64,000 bases of DNA, taken from Plazaster borealis (taxonomy: Eukaryota; Echinodermata; Asteroidea; Forcipulatida; Labidiasteridae). Within the stretch, counting starts at the first letter, position 1, and the number at the start of each line of letters is the position of its first letter. The stretch spans positions 21,162,135-21,226,134 of the forward strand of contig CM037462.1 of the NCBI GenBank assembly GCA_021014325.1. The letters run 5' to 3'. Shown here piece after piece: positions 1-10,681 of the stretch. Under the pieces are notes generated by a model. That model was not told the origin of the DNA, did no database searches, and saw only the letters and a list, made by a program, of their open reading frames with translations. Made by a program: the position numbers and the translations under genes.

Positions 1-627
1 AAAATGGTGTCTACATTTTTTTAATGTAAAAAATAGTTAATGGCCTGACGTTTCGACCCTAGCAGAGTCTTTCGCAAAGGCTAAATGACAAGACAACACA
101 CATGAACAGGTATATAAGTGTAACAAAAGCATTCAAGTGGAAATACATGAATAGAGGCAGAGCAAACAGATAAGGCAAGGGGTAAACAATGAATAGGGAG
201 ATAGAGGGGGGGGTGGGTTATTACCCAGAGCCATGAAATCAGGGCCTACATGTAGGTAGCCTTATAAGCGAGATCATCAAATACATGGAATAGGGCCAAG
301 GGATATATACAATGAGATGACGAGGTGTGAATGTGACAGGATATGAAAGCATGACTGCATGCACGCTTGGAGTTCAAAGTCCCTGCGGTAGAACTACATG
401 TAGCATGAAAATGTCACTTCTTGCGCATTAACTTCAGACTAAACATCATAAAGTAGAAGATATGCAGTGGCTGGTCTTTAAGATAATAACAGAACTCAGC
501 AGCTCCTATAGTTCATTGAATAAAAAAAAACCTGTGAACTTTAATCTAGTGATCGAAGGAAGAGCCAAATTTTCTATTCATTAATTTTTTTTGTAATTCT
601 TTTTTCTCTCTTCAGACTTGATAAAAG

Positions 628-832
628 GGGAACTGTCGTCGTGATCAAAGCAGGCCTGTGGCTGTACATGGAATTATGAATGCTCACCCAGTTACTGCAC
701 AGGTGTGTACGATGGCTATCACATCACAATGTAATAATGATGGCGCCATTTGTGATGTGACGGCCAACTGAATAAGAGTTTATGATTTCATGTACAGCCA
801 CAGGCCTGTTATGATCATGAAGACAGCCCCCT
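628..832. repeat. Palindromic MITE-like element with perfect 20 bp inner arms
   Basis: CAGGCCTGTGGCTGTACATG at 651-670 is repeated exactly as its reverse complement at 789-808. Imperfect complementarity continues outward (GATCAxGA.. motifs) to about 628 and 832, with a 118 bp loop. Such a structure fits a small non-autonomous DNA element or a foldback element. Confidence 0.7.
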
Positions 833-1098
833 TAAATAGTTTATTCCGTTATATTTTTCTCCCTCAATTTATTTTTATTGGGGGGGGGGGCAAAGAACGC
901 ATAGGAAGGAAAAGCTCTTAATCAATGCATAGAGAGTGCTAAATCATAGGTTTTGAGTAGATTTTAAGTAATTTCACATCCTTCAGTTCTCACCTACATG
1001 TACATTGGAGAGGGAACATACTGAACATTAAACCCCATGTAGTGACAAATGATCCCCGTCAACAGAACAAAGAGCAGTTAATATTCCAGGATGTAAAA

Positions 1099-1388
1099 CC
1101 ATGACTGGTTGCACGCTATGTTTCAAAGTCCACCCCCCCCCCCAATCCACATGATAGTGATACTCAATAACCAAAGATTTATAAACAACAAAAACCATGA
1201 CTGGTTGCAAGCTATGTTCCAAAGTACACCCCCCCCCCCCACCCCAATCCACATGATACTCAATATCCAAAGATTTATAAACAACAAAAACCATGACTGG
1301 TTGCACGCTGTGTTTCAAAGTCCAACCCCCCCCCCCAATCCACATGATAGTGATACTCAATAACCAAAGATTTATATTATCAAAAACA
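1099..1388. repeat. 96 bp tandem repeat, three copies, each with a poly(C) tract
   Basis: Copies start at 1099, 1195 and 1291, giving an exact 96-base period. Each begins CCATGACTGGTTGCA and contains a run of 10-12 C followed by CAATCCACATGATA. The open frames here on both strands exist because 96 is a multiple of three. Confidence 0.9.
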
Positions 1389-2669
1389 ACTTGTTTCCCC
1401 CCCACTCAGTAATGAAAGTTCAGTAACCCATCCGTAACTAATTCTCACAGGATCCACCATGAAATGAAACTCAAGACCTTCTCACACTTATATTCCAATC
1501 AGAGTCAATCCCCCAGAATAAACAGCAGATAAAAAATAACAATTTCCAGATGATACATCAACTTCAAAAATGAAGGGAACACAAAGATGACCCCTTGTAA
1601 CTTTCACATGAATGATTGAAAGCAGAAGTAGAGAAAGTGGAAACCTAACATTCGGAAATAAAGAGTACACCATCTTTTTTGACTTCAAGGAAACATTCTT
1701 TCCCAGGCGAAGCTCAACGAACCGTGCACACACCACAAGAAAACAATTGCATTCCAAAGAAACCTCTACATTCCCCCTTCCCTGGGCAGATTGAATTCAA
1801 TATGACCTGCCATGGCTAAAGCCTAATCCAGATGGTCACTTTAGTTTTCTCTTCTGGGAAAGAACGTCACGTCATCAGAGCAGCAACAACATCCAGGCTT
1901 TTAAATTGACATTAAAGAAGTCACTTGGACCATGTCCAATACAGACTGCTTATAAGAAATTCTACATTGCAGATTTCTGTACTCTTCTGAAAAGTGACAA
2001 AGTTATGATGACCAATCACATTCCATAATTCAAGGAAAGACACATGTTTGTATTTCTATTGTTTCTTTTGGCTTATTCAGATGCTTGGGGAGAGGGTTGA
2101 GGTCATGATAATCTCATCCTTTTAAATAAATAAAACTTGCAGCACTTCAAGAAAATCTGATAAACACCATTTACCCTACACTTATGTTACTCCAGCAGAC
2201 GCTTATGTGTTGGGCAACTTTCCAATGTGTTATCCAGGGCTAAACAAAATTGATTGTGCCTCAGGCAAGCCACTTCTGGAATATAAACGTCCAAGTAATG
2301 GAAATACTTTCGTTGGATGGTTTTCAAAAATGACTTACTGGTCAATATATAAGTGAATCTTTCTAACTAGTACGGCAGTTTAAGTTTAACGGGTAAATAG
2401 AGAAATTTCACCTGAAACATTATGACAGATAAACCATATCTCTTTCCTCAAAAAAAATAAAGAAATAAAATAAAAAGAAGTTGGTTTATGTTCTACAAAA
2501 GGTGGACAGATGGCAACTTTCGGCATTAACAGAAAATATTTGCAACCAAAGGAAATTAATTTGGAACAGCACATGTAATTGTCAGACCCTACACTGTTTA
2601 AAAAAAAAATCCTTCAAAATAAATTTGTGCAAGGCATAAGGTCCGACTTGATCTACATGACGTAGCCCC

Positions 2670-3270
2670 CTGAATATCCTGGAACCGGAACCTCCTGGAA
2701 CTGGAACCAGAACCTCCTGGAACTTGAACAAGAACCTCCTGGAACTTGAACAAGAACCTCCTGGAACTTGAACAAGAACCTCCTGGAACTGGAAACAGAA
2801 CCTCCTGGAACTGGAACGTGAACCTCCTGGAACAGGAACCTGAACCTTCCGGAAATGGGACCTGAACCTCCTGGAACTGGAACCTGAACCTCCCAGAACT
2901 GGAACCTGACCCTTCCGGAAATGGGACCTGGGCCCAATTTCATAAAACATGTAAGCAGCCGTTTTGTGCTTACGGAGCGTCCCTTAACAGAATTTCTATT
3001 TCATAAAGCTGTTTACCGTAAGCAAGGGTAAATGCTGGCTAACCCGCGTTTAGCACACGAATGACATAACAATGCAAATGCATGGTGAACGTGCATGCGC
3101 GCAAATAAATTTTCTGCTAACTTGAGAAATCATGGTGAAATACGCTTTGCTTATGCAAATTTTTGTGCTACAGTAAGCACAAAAATTTGCTTACCGGTAA
3201 ACAGCTTCATGAAATTGGGCCCTGAACCTCCTGGAACTGGAACCTGAACCTCCTGGAACCGAAACCTCCT
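2670..3270. repeat. 22 bp minisatellite (CCTCCTGGAACTGGAACCTGAA type), interrupted
   Basis: About twelve degenerate units lie at 2670-2929 and two more at 3221-3270; a 293 bp palindromic element sits between. Variants include ..CTTGAACAAGAA and ..TTCCGGAAATGGGACCTGAA. Repetitive proline/glycine-rich frames on the minus strand are a by-product of the repeat. Confidence 0.9.
2930..3222. mobile_element. Palindromic element with GGCCCAATTTCAT ends (copy 1), inserted in a minisatellite
   Basis: Starts GGGCCCAATTTCATAAA and ends TTCATGAAATTGGGCCC. Inside are repeated GTAAGCA/TGCTTAC motifs typical of the other copies. The flanks show a duplication of about 3-4 bases (CCTG), and removing the element restores the minisatellite unit ATGGGACCTGAACCTCC seen intact nearby at about 2853. 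No coding capacity; a non-autonomous DNA transposon is the best reading. Confidence 0.8.
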
Positions 3271-3723
3271 CCATCGGTATAGATGACCATAGAGCTCTAT
3301 GAGATGATACATCCCCTGAATCAGTGTTGTCTGTTACTAGTGGACCTGACCAGCCAACAACAATCCTCTGGAACCAAAACCCCAAGATGCTAACCCTTGG
3401 GTTGTCTCGCTGACCCTACTCCAAAGCAGGGGTAGCTAGTTCCTGGGACTTTGCCAGGGCTAGCAGTTAAAGAGTAAAAAAGGTCGACCAAATTGGGGTT
3501 TGCACAGGAAATTGTTCGAGTGTGAAAGGGGCTTTTGAAGCTAAGAGAAGTCTTTAGAAAAATAAAACCAAGAAGTCAGTCAGGGAAGTTCCTTTCACAG
3601 TTTAAAGTCTGAGCTTCAAGTTTATCTTCCAGGAAAAAAGATTGGTTCTGCTTCACTGATGGAGTTATCCCTGCCGTTCCTGCTGTTTCCCAGGTGTAAG
3701 AAATCAAGTTTGACTGGACTTAC

Positions 3724-3863
3724 CTGGTAATCAGAACAGCATTGTCATGTTTCTTGAAACTTCCGTCTTCCTCTGTGAGGTTCTCCGGAGGGCCGAGGCT
3801 CCGCTGCCACTGGCAGAAACTCTGTAAAGACATGTCTGCATGGTGGCCCAGGGAAAGATCTTC
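3724..3863 (-). CDS. ADAMTS6/10: ADAMTS6/10-like exon 6: metalloprotease domain, last exon in the window
   Basis: Encodes residues 311-356 and two bases of codon 357. Acceptor TTTATGACATTCAG, donor ATTACCAG/GTAAGT. Seen: EDLSLGHHADMSLQSFCQWQ (311-330) with Cys327, sequon NLT (Asn338), and HDNAVLITR at the end. HHADxSLxxFCxWQ is the conserved segment before the calcium-binding and active-site region of ADAMTS enzymes. The split arginine codon (AG/..) implies a phase-2 next exon that should begin with the Y-D-[IV]-C motif; no such exon was found in bases 1-3723, so it lies beyond the left edge. The exon lies in an AT-rich open frame on the opposite strand that is only a shadow. Confidence 0.94.
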
Positions 3864-4082
3864 CTGAATGTCATAAAGGAGTATGTGGATATTAGATTAA
3901 ATAGCTACTTGAGCGAACATTTTTCGATGGGACTGCTATTTAATCTCGTTTATAATGTGTTTGTTTATCATTTAAATGTAATTTTGATATTTGTACACTT
4001 AAAAATGAGGCCCAAACCTCAAGGTTTTGAAAAACTAGAAACACTTCTGCTTTTGACGGCGTGCATCAAAATGACAATACTT

Positions 4083-4168
4083 TGACGTCATGTGTGGGAT
4101 GTTGCTTTGTTATAACTCCATGCTGCAACAAAGTGGCTATACAAAACGGATCTCCCACATATGACGTA
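4083..4168. repeat. Short inverted repeat with a TGACGTCA palindrome
   Basis: TGACGTCATGTGTGGGA (from 4083) pairs imperfectly with TCCCACATATGACGT (4152-4166); inner sequences GCTTTGTT and AACAAAG also pair. It may be a tiny MITE. The left arm contains a perfect CRE-type octamer, which may be coincidental. Confidence 0.5.
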
Positions 4169-4929
4169 ACATGCGTGATGATGTAAAAGGGGGTTTTTGT
4201 GAATCTTTCTGAAAAGCACCGGAGAAGGGTATTCAAAATGATTGTTTAAACAGATTGTCAAATCTGTTTAATCTCATGTAACTCAATTTCCTTATTGATT
4301 GGAAACATTTTCAATGAATTTCAGCAAAGATCACTTGTTGCCGTTTTCGTTCAAGTAGGTTTTTAAGGTGAAGTGCTTCATAAAAACAAAACAAAAATAA
4401 ATAAAACTTTGACAAAATTTAATGAATACAACTTGGGTTGCAAATCTATTATAATAAGTTAAATATCAGTTGAACATACATGTACATGTGCTGTTATACA
4501 AACTGATGAAATTTGTAAAAATGTAAAAAAGGTATAATACAAAATCCATTAGATAGATGTTTGAGAGAAATGAAACTATGAACAAAACACAACAATTGTG
4601 AACAACAATGAGACAAAAACATGGCAAGAATGCAAATAAGAAACAAACAAAAGTCAAATACAACTGCAGCAAGTATAACAAAGTCAATACAAAAATGGAA
4701 AATTTGACAAGAAAGTTTAACAAACTAGAATCAGAATGACAACAAGAATGTCAAACAAAGTAAACAAAATTCAAAACATACCTGGACAAAAATATTTTTA
4801 GCGAAAAATGCACCCTGTTTTTTTATTTTTCATATTTCGAATTATTTTGTCAATAAGGTAGGTTACTAACCCCAGACTTGTATTTGAAACTATAACTCCA
4901 GATTTTTTCTGTCAAGATATTGTACTTAG

Positions 4930-5240
4930 TCCATCAAAATACTCCACTCATGGTAACACTTAAATGTTTAGACTCTGGTAAGATTGGTGTGCCTGGCCTC
5001 ATGCTAGGAGTGAGTGGTTTGTAGGTAAGGTGAAATCCATCAAAATACTCCACTCTGTGGTAAGATTGGTGTGCCTGGCATCATGCTGACAGTGGGTGTT
5101 TTGGGGTACAATACAAAATCAGAATCCATCAAAATACTCCACCACGAGGTAACTAAACACCTACATTTTAGGACTCCGATTGCACTACAGCGGGGAAGCG
5201 CATAAACTAATCGCAATATCAAAATCCATCAAGCTCAATA
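4930..5240. repeat. Degenerate tandem repeat of about 95-105 bp
   Basis: The phrase TCCATCAAAATACTCCAC recurs near 4930, 5035 and 5127, and partly at 5224; TAAGATTGGTGTGCCTGGC recurs near 4980 and 5060. Copies differ by indels, so it is an old duplication. Confidence 0.7.
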
Positions 5241-5439
5241 AAAACCATGAGATGAAATCTCGGGGTTTGCAATTTTCCAGTCGCCAAGCTTTATAACTAG
5301 GCCATACATATTTCATAATAAAAAGATACACGTTTCAAAACTGAACTAGCCAACCAGACCACTTTAAGAGAATTTTCACTGTGGATTTGGGAGGATTTGA
5401 TGGTGGTTAGGGGTCATGGTAGCTCTGGAAGAAACTCAC

Positions 5440-5523
5440 CTGATCTTGTAAGACGAGGATGATCCTAGAGATGACGATGTTGATTGCATTTCCCACACTG
5501 GCATCATGATAAAGATCAGCAAC
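5440..5523 (-). CDS. ADAMTS6/10: ADAMTS6/10-like exon 5: metalloprotease domain, 84 bp
   Basis: An 84-base exon of exactly 28 codons, residues 283-310: VADLYHDASVGNAIN then IVISRIILVLQDQ. Both ends are phase 0. The acceptor is a pyrimidine-rich tract ending GGAGGCTAG and the donor is CAG/GTGAGT. The motif V-A-x-L-Y-x-D-x-S-x-G-N-x-[IV]-N-I-V followed by R-[IL]-I-L is the second helix and strand of the ADAMTS catalytic domain. Because it is short and lies inside a longer open frame in another register, it is easily missed by ORF-based searches; it was found by protein motif and confirmed by splice sites. Confidence 0.94.
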
Positions 5524-5704
5524 CTAGCCTCCAGAGAAAGGGCAGAAACAACCCATAAATAACAATGATCAGATCTTGGATGCGATTTGAGAAGAGGGAC
5601 AAATCCTGAAAAGGTGTTTTCCCGCTCCCTCAAACCTCTTGATTAAAATATGACAGAGGATAAGTGAGGCAGTGCATAAGTCTCCTCTTTGTCTAGAGGA
5701 TCAA

Positions 5705-5935
5705 GCCCCCTGAACCTCCTGGGTGTTTCATATCAGAGGATTTACAGACTCTCTACACACACTCATGCATGAAGGACTAGGGTAGTTGGCCTGGGTACCC
5801 CCTTGGTCTAGAGGATGAAGCCCCTGAACCTCCTGGGTGTTTCATATCAGAGGATTTACAGACTCTCTACACACACTCATGCATGAAGGACTAGGGTAGT
5901 TGGCCTGGGTACCCCCTTGGTCTAGAGGATGAAGC
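5705..5935. repeat. 114 bp tandem duplication, two nearly identical copies
   Basis: CTGAACCTCCTGGGTGTTTC starts at 5710 and again at 5824, and the rest of the unit through TTGGTCTAGAGGATGAAGC is repeated almost unchanged. High identity implies a recent duplication. Confidence 0.9.
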
Positions 5936-6927
5936 ATCATAACCTTCTGGTGTTACTTGTACATTTCTAAGGGTTGATACAGATTGTTAAAAACACCACA
6001 ATTCCACAAACTAAAATTATGAGAAATGTTCCAGATGAATTACAACAACAAAAGCAAAATATACAGAGTAGGCCTACATGAATGTTGATCAGGATCTGAT
6101 ACTGTTTCTCCATCCCAAGTGTGTTGGGAGTTTTCTAAAAAAAAACAATTAGACACTCCAGATATACATACATTATACATAATTAATCTCAGCGCCCAAA
6201 CACTTGTATTTTGAGAAACGCAACTCCGGTATTGCAAAAAAGAAATATATAAAAAAACAGAAAAAAAAGAAGAGAAAACCTTCAAGCACACAAAATTTAC
6301 TACAGTGCTTTTCAATTTTCTATGGCACTAAGAAGGAAGGAAAAAGAGGATATCAGCTGATCATCTGGCAAGTTGCATGCGTGATTGGGGGAGGAGGGAG
6401 GGGAGTCCAAGACAAGATACAAGTATCTTTATCCCCACATGACTTTAATCAAGTCTGTCGTTTCTAGGTTAACAGTGAGCAATCTAATGAAGTTGCGGTT
6501 AGAGTCTGATTTCGGACCCTCAGCTGGGTGCTCCCCACATACAACATGAAGGTCAAGGTGCTGGTAACATAGGCAGTCCAGGGATTCCCCATGACAGACT
6601 ACTGCTACTATAGTGCTTAGGCTAAAGACTTACTGTCATCAATATTGTTCAATTGCTCCCTTTTGGGTTTGTTTCCTTTCTTCACATTTTACTCTCACAA
6701 TATTTGACCAGGTTCCCTGTGTGTAAACTCAATATAATGAATACAGACTCTCATTTTACCAAAATGGGACCAGACTATTTTACACCCAGCCTCGGTTTGG
6801 TGACATTAACATGAATGGGTATAAAGAGTGAAAATGTTAAAAATGCTAAACAATTCCTAAGATGACAGCCCCATGACCAAGGTGTTTAGTCATAGAGCAG
6901 CTAAGCTTAGTACAGGAGACATCAAAG

Positions 6928-7090
6928 TCCCCAATTTCATAAATCAATTTAAAGCATAAATCATTCACTCAGCAACATTTAGCAGCAAACCAATCAACTA
7001 CAATAGCATTTTGGCTGGTACCCTGTTTCTGCTAAGCATGATTTCCAATGCTTCGCAAATTTGTGCGCTGATCAGCTTTATAAATTGTGG
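6928..7090. mobile_element. Degenerate GGCCCAATTTCAT-type palindromic element (copy 4)
   Basis: Starts CCCCAATTTCATAAATC and ends GCTTTATAAATTGTGG, with internal GCTAAGCA motifs as in the other copies. Ends have diverged, so it is older than copies 1-3. Confidence 0.5.
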
Positions 7091-7990
7091 CACTTGATTT
7101 AGCCCTGTAGGGTTATCAGGAATTTTGGTAGCACTTGATTCTTTGATAGCCACTTATCTCTAGATGTTTTCTCTAACAAGCAAAGCACTTCCGATAAGTT
7201 TCTCAGAATGATGGCTGTATTACCTCATCTTCAAAAACAAAATAAAAAATAACACCCAGAACCTCTGTCAAGTAGTGAGTAAACAGCTTCCACCACCAAA
7301 AGACCAACAGAAATTACACAATAGCCAGCCATGACGTCAAACCACACAGGGAGTTAGTTTCTTTCCCCGCTCAACCAGCTCTTGTAAAATAACAGACCTG
7401 CTTGTGCCACTTTCCATTAAAAATCAAAAGACACTCAAGTGGAATTCTATGAAGAGACAAAATACTTGCGTCATCCCCCTTTACTTTCCCTCCATCGCAA
7501 TCCTTTCACTTCAAGTCGTTCTCGGCACATTTTTTAGGGTGGTGATGCCCTGATCAGTAACCCAAACACGTTGCCCTTGACTTGGTGAAAAGGCTAATCT
7601 TTAATCACACTTTGCCAAGCTTTTGGCAGGAAACTTCAGTGGCTAAACCTTTAGATTGTACCATAGAGAAAGGACCACGGATTGTACCAAGTTTTGTGTG
7701 AAATGTGTGAAACCTTTTCAATCTGGAGGAAATCTTGATACTAAATAAAAATCCGCTGAACTCTTGAAATCTGGAGGGAACTGTAAGTTTTGTTTTGAAC
7801 ATTAGAGCGAGTAGTGTTTGTGTTTTAGATCATCTATGATGTTTTTCTTGGCAAAGTATTTGTGTGTGTCCTTTAAAATAATGACTAGTTAATGGGGCAA
7901 TGGAGGCCAAACACGAGTACAGCAACATGGTGATCTGTCTGTCCATAGAACCAATGCCAATAATGCGGCCTGCATACTTTATTTTTCAAA

Positions 7991-8177
7991 CCTTGAAGGG
8001 TCTGTATATGTTTGGTAATGACTCTGAAAATTAATGGAAATAAAAACTTACTTGGTAAGAAGTACAGCAGCTTTGGATAGTATAATGCATTTTGAGAAAC
8101 TTTTCACTTCAAAGTACTGGGGTTATGGACAAAGATATAACTTTTTATCCCCCCAAATTTGAATCTGAGAAGCGTTT
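7991..8177. mobile_element. Half-copy of the 380 bp TIR element (family C)
   Basis: Begins GAAGGGTCTGTATATGTTTGGTAATGACTC and runs through the GGATAGTATAATGC.. and GGGGTTATGGACAAAG.. segments to TTTGAATCTGAGAAGCG, where it breaks off at a run of about 25 T. It matches the right half of copies at 32742 and 18128 in inverted orientation. Confidence 0.65.
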
Positions 8178-8204
8178 TTTTTTTTTTTTTTTTTTTTTTC
8201 CTCA
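8178..8204. repeat. Poly(T) tract
   Basis: More than 20 consecutive T exactly at the breakpoint of the truncated family C element. Confidence 0.9.
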
Positions 8205-9019
8205 GTAAAAAAGCTGGTAAAAATGATACAAATATACCTTTTTGAAGTGCGAAATAACTTTGTTCCTACTTCTAAAACATGAAATTCCAGGCCTGTATTC
8301 AAGGGATGGGACTTGACAAAATGTGAAAATTCCTGAGAATGACTTGTGGGCCTGGGTTCCCCCTTATTCTAAACTCAGACCCTCCCAGATGTTACAGTTC
8401 AGGAGGTTAACAGACTATGTGCATCACCAGAAAGTCAAAACTACAGGTTTGGGCACAAAGTGGACTATTTCTTTCTCCCTTTGGTGATTGCTTTACTTCT
8501 TTCAAGAAAATTTGAAGGCTCAAAGAAATTTTGAGAAAATCCTGAAATCAGGAAAAAATCCTGAGAAATCACACGCCTGTGCATACAAAATCATGTCAAA
8601 ATTAAAGTATCTCAACTAATATTAAAAAAACCTGATGACAAATCCAAACGAAAAAACTCCAGCCGATGTAAAGACTGGCGCTTTCTTAGTGATCCAAAAT
8701 GACTACATTCATGTAACTAGGTCAGATCTACAGAGGAATCCTACAATCCCCCAGGCTATGGAAGTGTTCATTATAACCCTATTTAAGAGAGACCCAGGGG
8801 AAGGAAGAAGTGAACTTTTGAAACCATACTCAATCCGGTTACCCCCCTTTCTTGTTTTTGAGGGTGCAGGACTAAAAAACTTAACATCTGAAGAATTCAG
8901 TCTGTACTGATAAAACGTTAAGACGTCTTTGTTGTAGTTGCCCTTCTTTATAAATAAAAGTTGATAGAAACCGTCTGGTGCTAACTTAATCGAATGTAAG
9001 ATTTCAGATTCTATTGAGC

Positions 9020-9110
9020 TGTGTACAAATCGTGCCTGCAGGAAGTCCAGGCTCTGTGGCTCTTTTGTAAACAATGTGATGTCACAGGTTACATGGTCTA
9101 GTATCTTCAC
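9020..9110. repeat. Dispersed repeat shared (inverted) with 28610-28690
   Basis: GTGTACAAATCGTGCCTGCAGG.. and GAAGTCCAGGCTCTGTGGCT.. to ..GATGTCACAGGTTACATGG are the reverse complement of sequence at 28610-28690. The function of the family is unknown. Confidence 0.7.
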
Positions 9111-9249
9111 CTAAAGCATGAAACTGCTTACCTAAACGCATTTTATGACCGAGTAAATGTCCAAAATGTTAAGTGACGTTGTTCAAACTGAAACCTTATT
9201 ATTTTTAAACCAAAGTGTAACATGAAAAGTGGAATGGTGCTTCATTGTG

Positions 9250-9324
9250 TCAGAGGGCAAGACAACTTTTATTTTGCAAAGGGCACTTCCATTAGGAATG
9301 GTGGATAGGTCCTCACAGATCTTC
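9250..9324. repeat. Family A dispersed repeat, truncated copy
   Basis: AGAGGGCAAGACAACTTTTATTTTGC.. and ..GGGCACTTCCATT.. match the end of the 150 bp family A found at eleven other sites. It is cut off by the palindromic element at 9325. Confidence 0.6.
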
Positions 9325-9469
9325 TATAGACCCCTTGCAATGGCCGCCATCGCTGAGGTCAAACAATGGAATTGTGCATGCGTGTACGCGCCGCGCACAA
9401 CTCTCAGCCAATGATAGTTCTTATTGACCTCAGTGAGGGCGCTGTTTGGATCTTACGAGGGGTCTATTA
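9325..9469. mobile_element. CpG-rich MITE with TATAGACCCCTTG inverted ends
   Basis: Left end TATAGACCCCTTG, right end CGAGGGGTCTATTA, 145 bp apart, with inner pairing GCTGAGGTCAA/TTGACCTCAG. The centre carries GCATGCGTGTACGCGCCGCGC, the densest CpG patch in the intron. It sits 40 bp from exon 4. No coding capacity. Confidence 0.75.
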
Positions 9470-9507
9470 CCTTGTTTTAAAACACTTTATGATAAGCACA
9501 AACTTAC

Positions 9508-9731
9508 AATATTCATGAGGGTGAGTAGGTAGGACTCGATGTAATCCTCGTGGTAACTGTTCATCAACTTGTCAGCCACAACGAGCGTCTCAACGTTGAG
9601 CTCTGATGACATGCTGCTCACTTCTCGTCGCCGTCTTTTCCGCCGTCGTGTCTGGTGTTTTTTCATGATCTGCTCGGCGAAGGAAAAGTCGCTGTTGGTC
9701 ATCCACCAAGATTTACGAACCTCTTCTGAAT
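9508..9731 (-). CDS. ADAMTS6/10: ADAMTS6/10-like exon 4: convertase site and start of the metalloprotease domain
   Basis: Encodes residues 208-282 (75 codons, the first shared with exon 3). Acceptor TTTTCCTCCCAG, donor AATATT/GTAAGT. Residues 236-243 are RRRKRRRR, eight consecutive basic residues, an unusually strong furin-type cleavage site that separates the prodomain from the mature enzyme. The metalloprotease domain starts near residue 253: NVETLVVADKLMNSYH (253-268) and YIESYLLTLMNI (271-282), matching the first strand and helix of the ADAMTS catalytic domain. The segment between Cys204 and the basic run (SWWMTNSDFSFAEQIMKK) is linker-like and lineage-specific. Mammalian ADAMTS10 is known for a weakened furin site, so the site here is a contrast. 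Confidence 0.95.
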
Positions 9732-9829
9732 CTGGGAGGAAAACAAAAAGTAACAATACACTGAACTTTATGTATTTTTTAGAAAGTATGACAAGAAACC
9801 TACAGAACGCAATTTCACATTCCTTAAAT

Positions 9830-10010
9830 CCAACAGCATGTTTTATTTGATTCTGTTGGACTGAGGACTAAACCCTAACCACCCCTAACTCATCAAAATC
9901 CAACAGCATGTTTTGTTTGATTCTGTTGGACTGAGGATTGAACCCCAGCCACCCCAACTCATCAAAATCCAACTGCATGTTTTGTTTGATTCTGTTGGAC
10001 TGAGGACTGC
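9830..10010. repeat. 70 bp tandem repeat, about 2.6 copies
   Basis: CCAACAGCATGTTTT.. starts at 9830, 9900 and 9969. Each unit includes GATTCTGTTGGACTGAGGA, itself partly palindromic (CCAACAG..CTGTTGG). Confidence 0.9.
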
Positions 10011-10681
10011 ATCAGTAAACTGATTATGCTTTACATGAGATCAGGCATACAACCATAATCAGAGTCCAACAGTTTGGGTGTTGAGTTACTGTATGGTGTT
10101 GGATTCTGTTAGAATTGAGGAAGGATCCTTGTAAATCACAAAAGGGATTTCAGGTTAATGTGCCCATCCAGAAACCAATGCTATAAAATCCCCTGTAAGT
10201 GGACAGTTCCTCCGTCCATGGGGTGGAATACCTTAAAAGTATCAATCCCATTTTCAAGAGATCAGAAAGGGCCACTTCCTGAAGTTGTTTCTTCTTCTTA
10301 AGACGTCAAGGTCAGGGAGCAACCCATCCCTCCTTACAAATTCCTCCCCTCTGACACGAAGGACAACATGGGGGCAGACCCTGAGGACTACTCTTTTTCA
10401 GTATGAGTCACACAGGGTACCAGACTTGGGGATTAGCTAAGCAGGAAGTCCCGCTGAAGGTCGTCAAGACATGAAAAGTTTTGTGAGTTTTGTAACAACA
10501 CCCACTAGCCATGTTATAAAAGGTCATCAGTCTGGCTGGTGTTGTGTGCAGAATGGAAACACTGAATCTGATGGGCACAGAAACTGTGTGAAGAATCCTG
10601 TTGTCTACATACAAGGCTCTTTCTCTATGGTCTAATCATGCTTAGCCATCTACTCAGGAACAAGGTCCACCTTGCGGGGTA

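Larger units (their letters stand above)
1..3723 (-). other. Intron 6 (partial) of the ADAMTS gene
   Basis: No coding exon was found on either strand. It holds a palindromic element (about 628-832), a 96 bp tandem repeat (1099-1388), a 22 bp minisatellite (2670-2929 and 3221-3270) and the element that splits it (2930-3222). Bases 1-600, 1400-2600 and 3270-3720 are unremarkable AT-rich sequence. Confidence 0.8.
3864..5439 (-). other. Intron 5 of the ADAMTS gene
   Basis: Holds an inverted repeat at 4083-4168 and a degenerate tandem repeat at 4930-5240. Bases 4190-4930 are AT-rich without recognisable features; open frames there look random. Confidence 0.85.
5524..9507 (-). other. Intron 4 of the ADAMTS gene
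   Basis: Contains a 114 bp direct duplication, a degenerate palindromic element, a half-copy of a 380 bp TIR element followed by poly(T), and a MITE next to exon 4. Bases 5940-6920 and 7100-7980 show no feature I can support. Confidence 0.85.

Noticed and set aside
45..100. ACGTTTCGACCC.. GAGTCTTTCGCAAAGGC motif, and a related CTTTTCGAAACGTCGAGACC near 30113
   Set aside because: Reminiscent of ends of retroelements common in marine invertebrates, but no reverse-transcriptase coding sequence or clear boundaries are present, so no element was called.
2582..2950. Proline/glycine-rich minus-strand frames resembling a structural protein
   Set aside because: Direct product of the 22 bp minisatellite; no start, splice or flanking support.
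8709..9110. 133-codon minus-strand frame
   Set aside because: Half of it is a dispersed repeat present inverted at 28610; the remainder has no protein resemblance.
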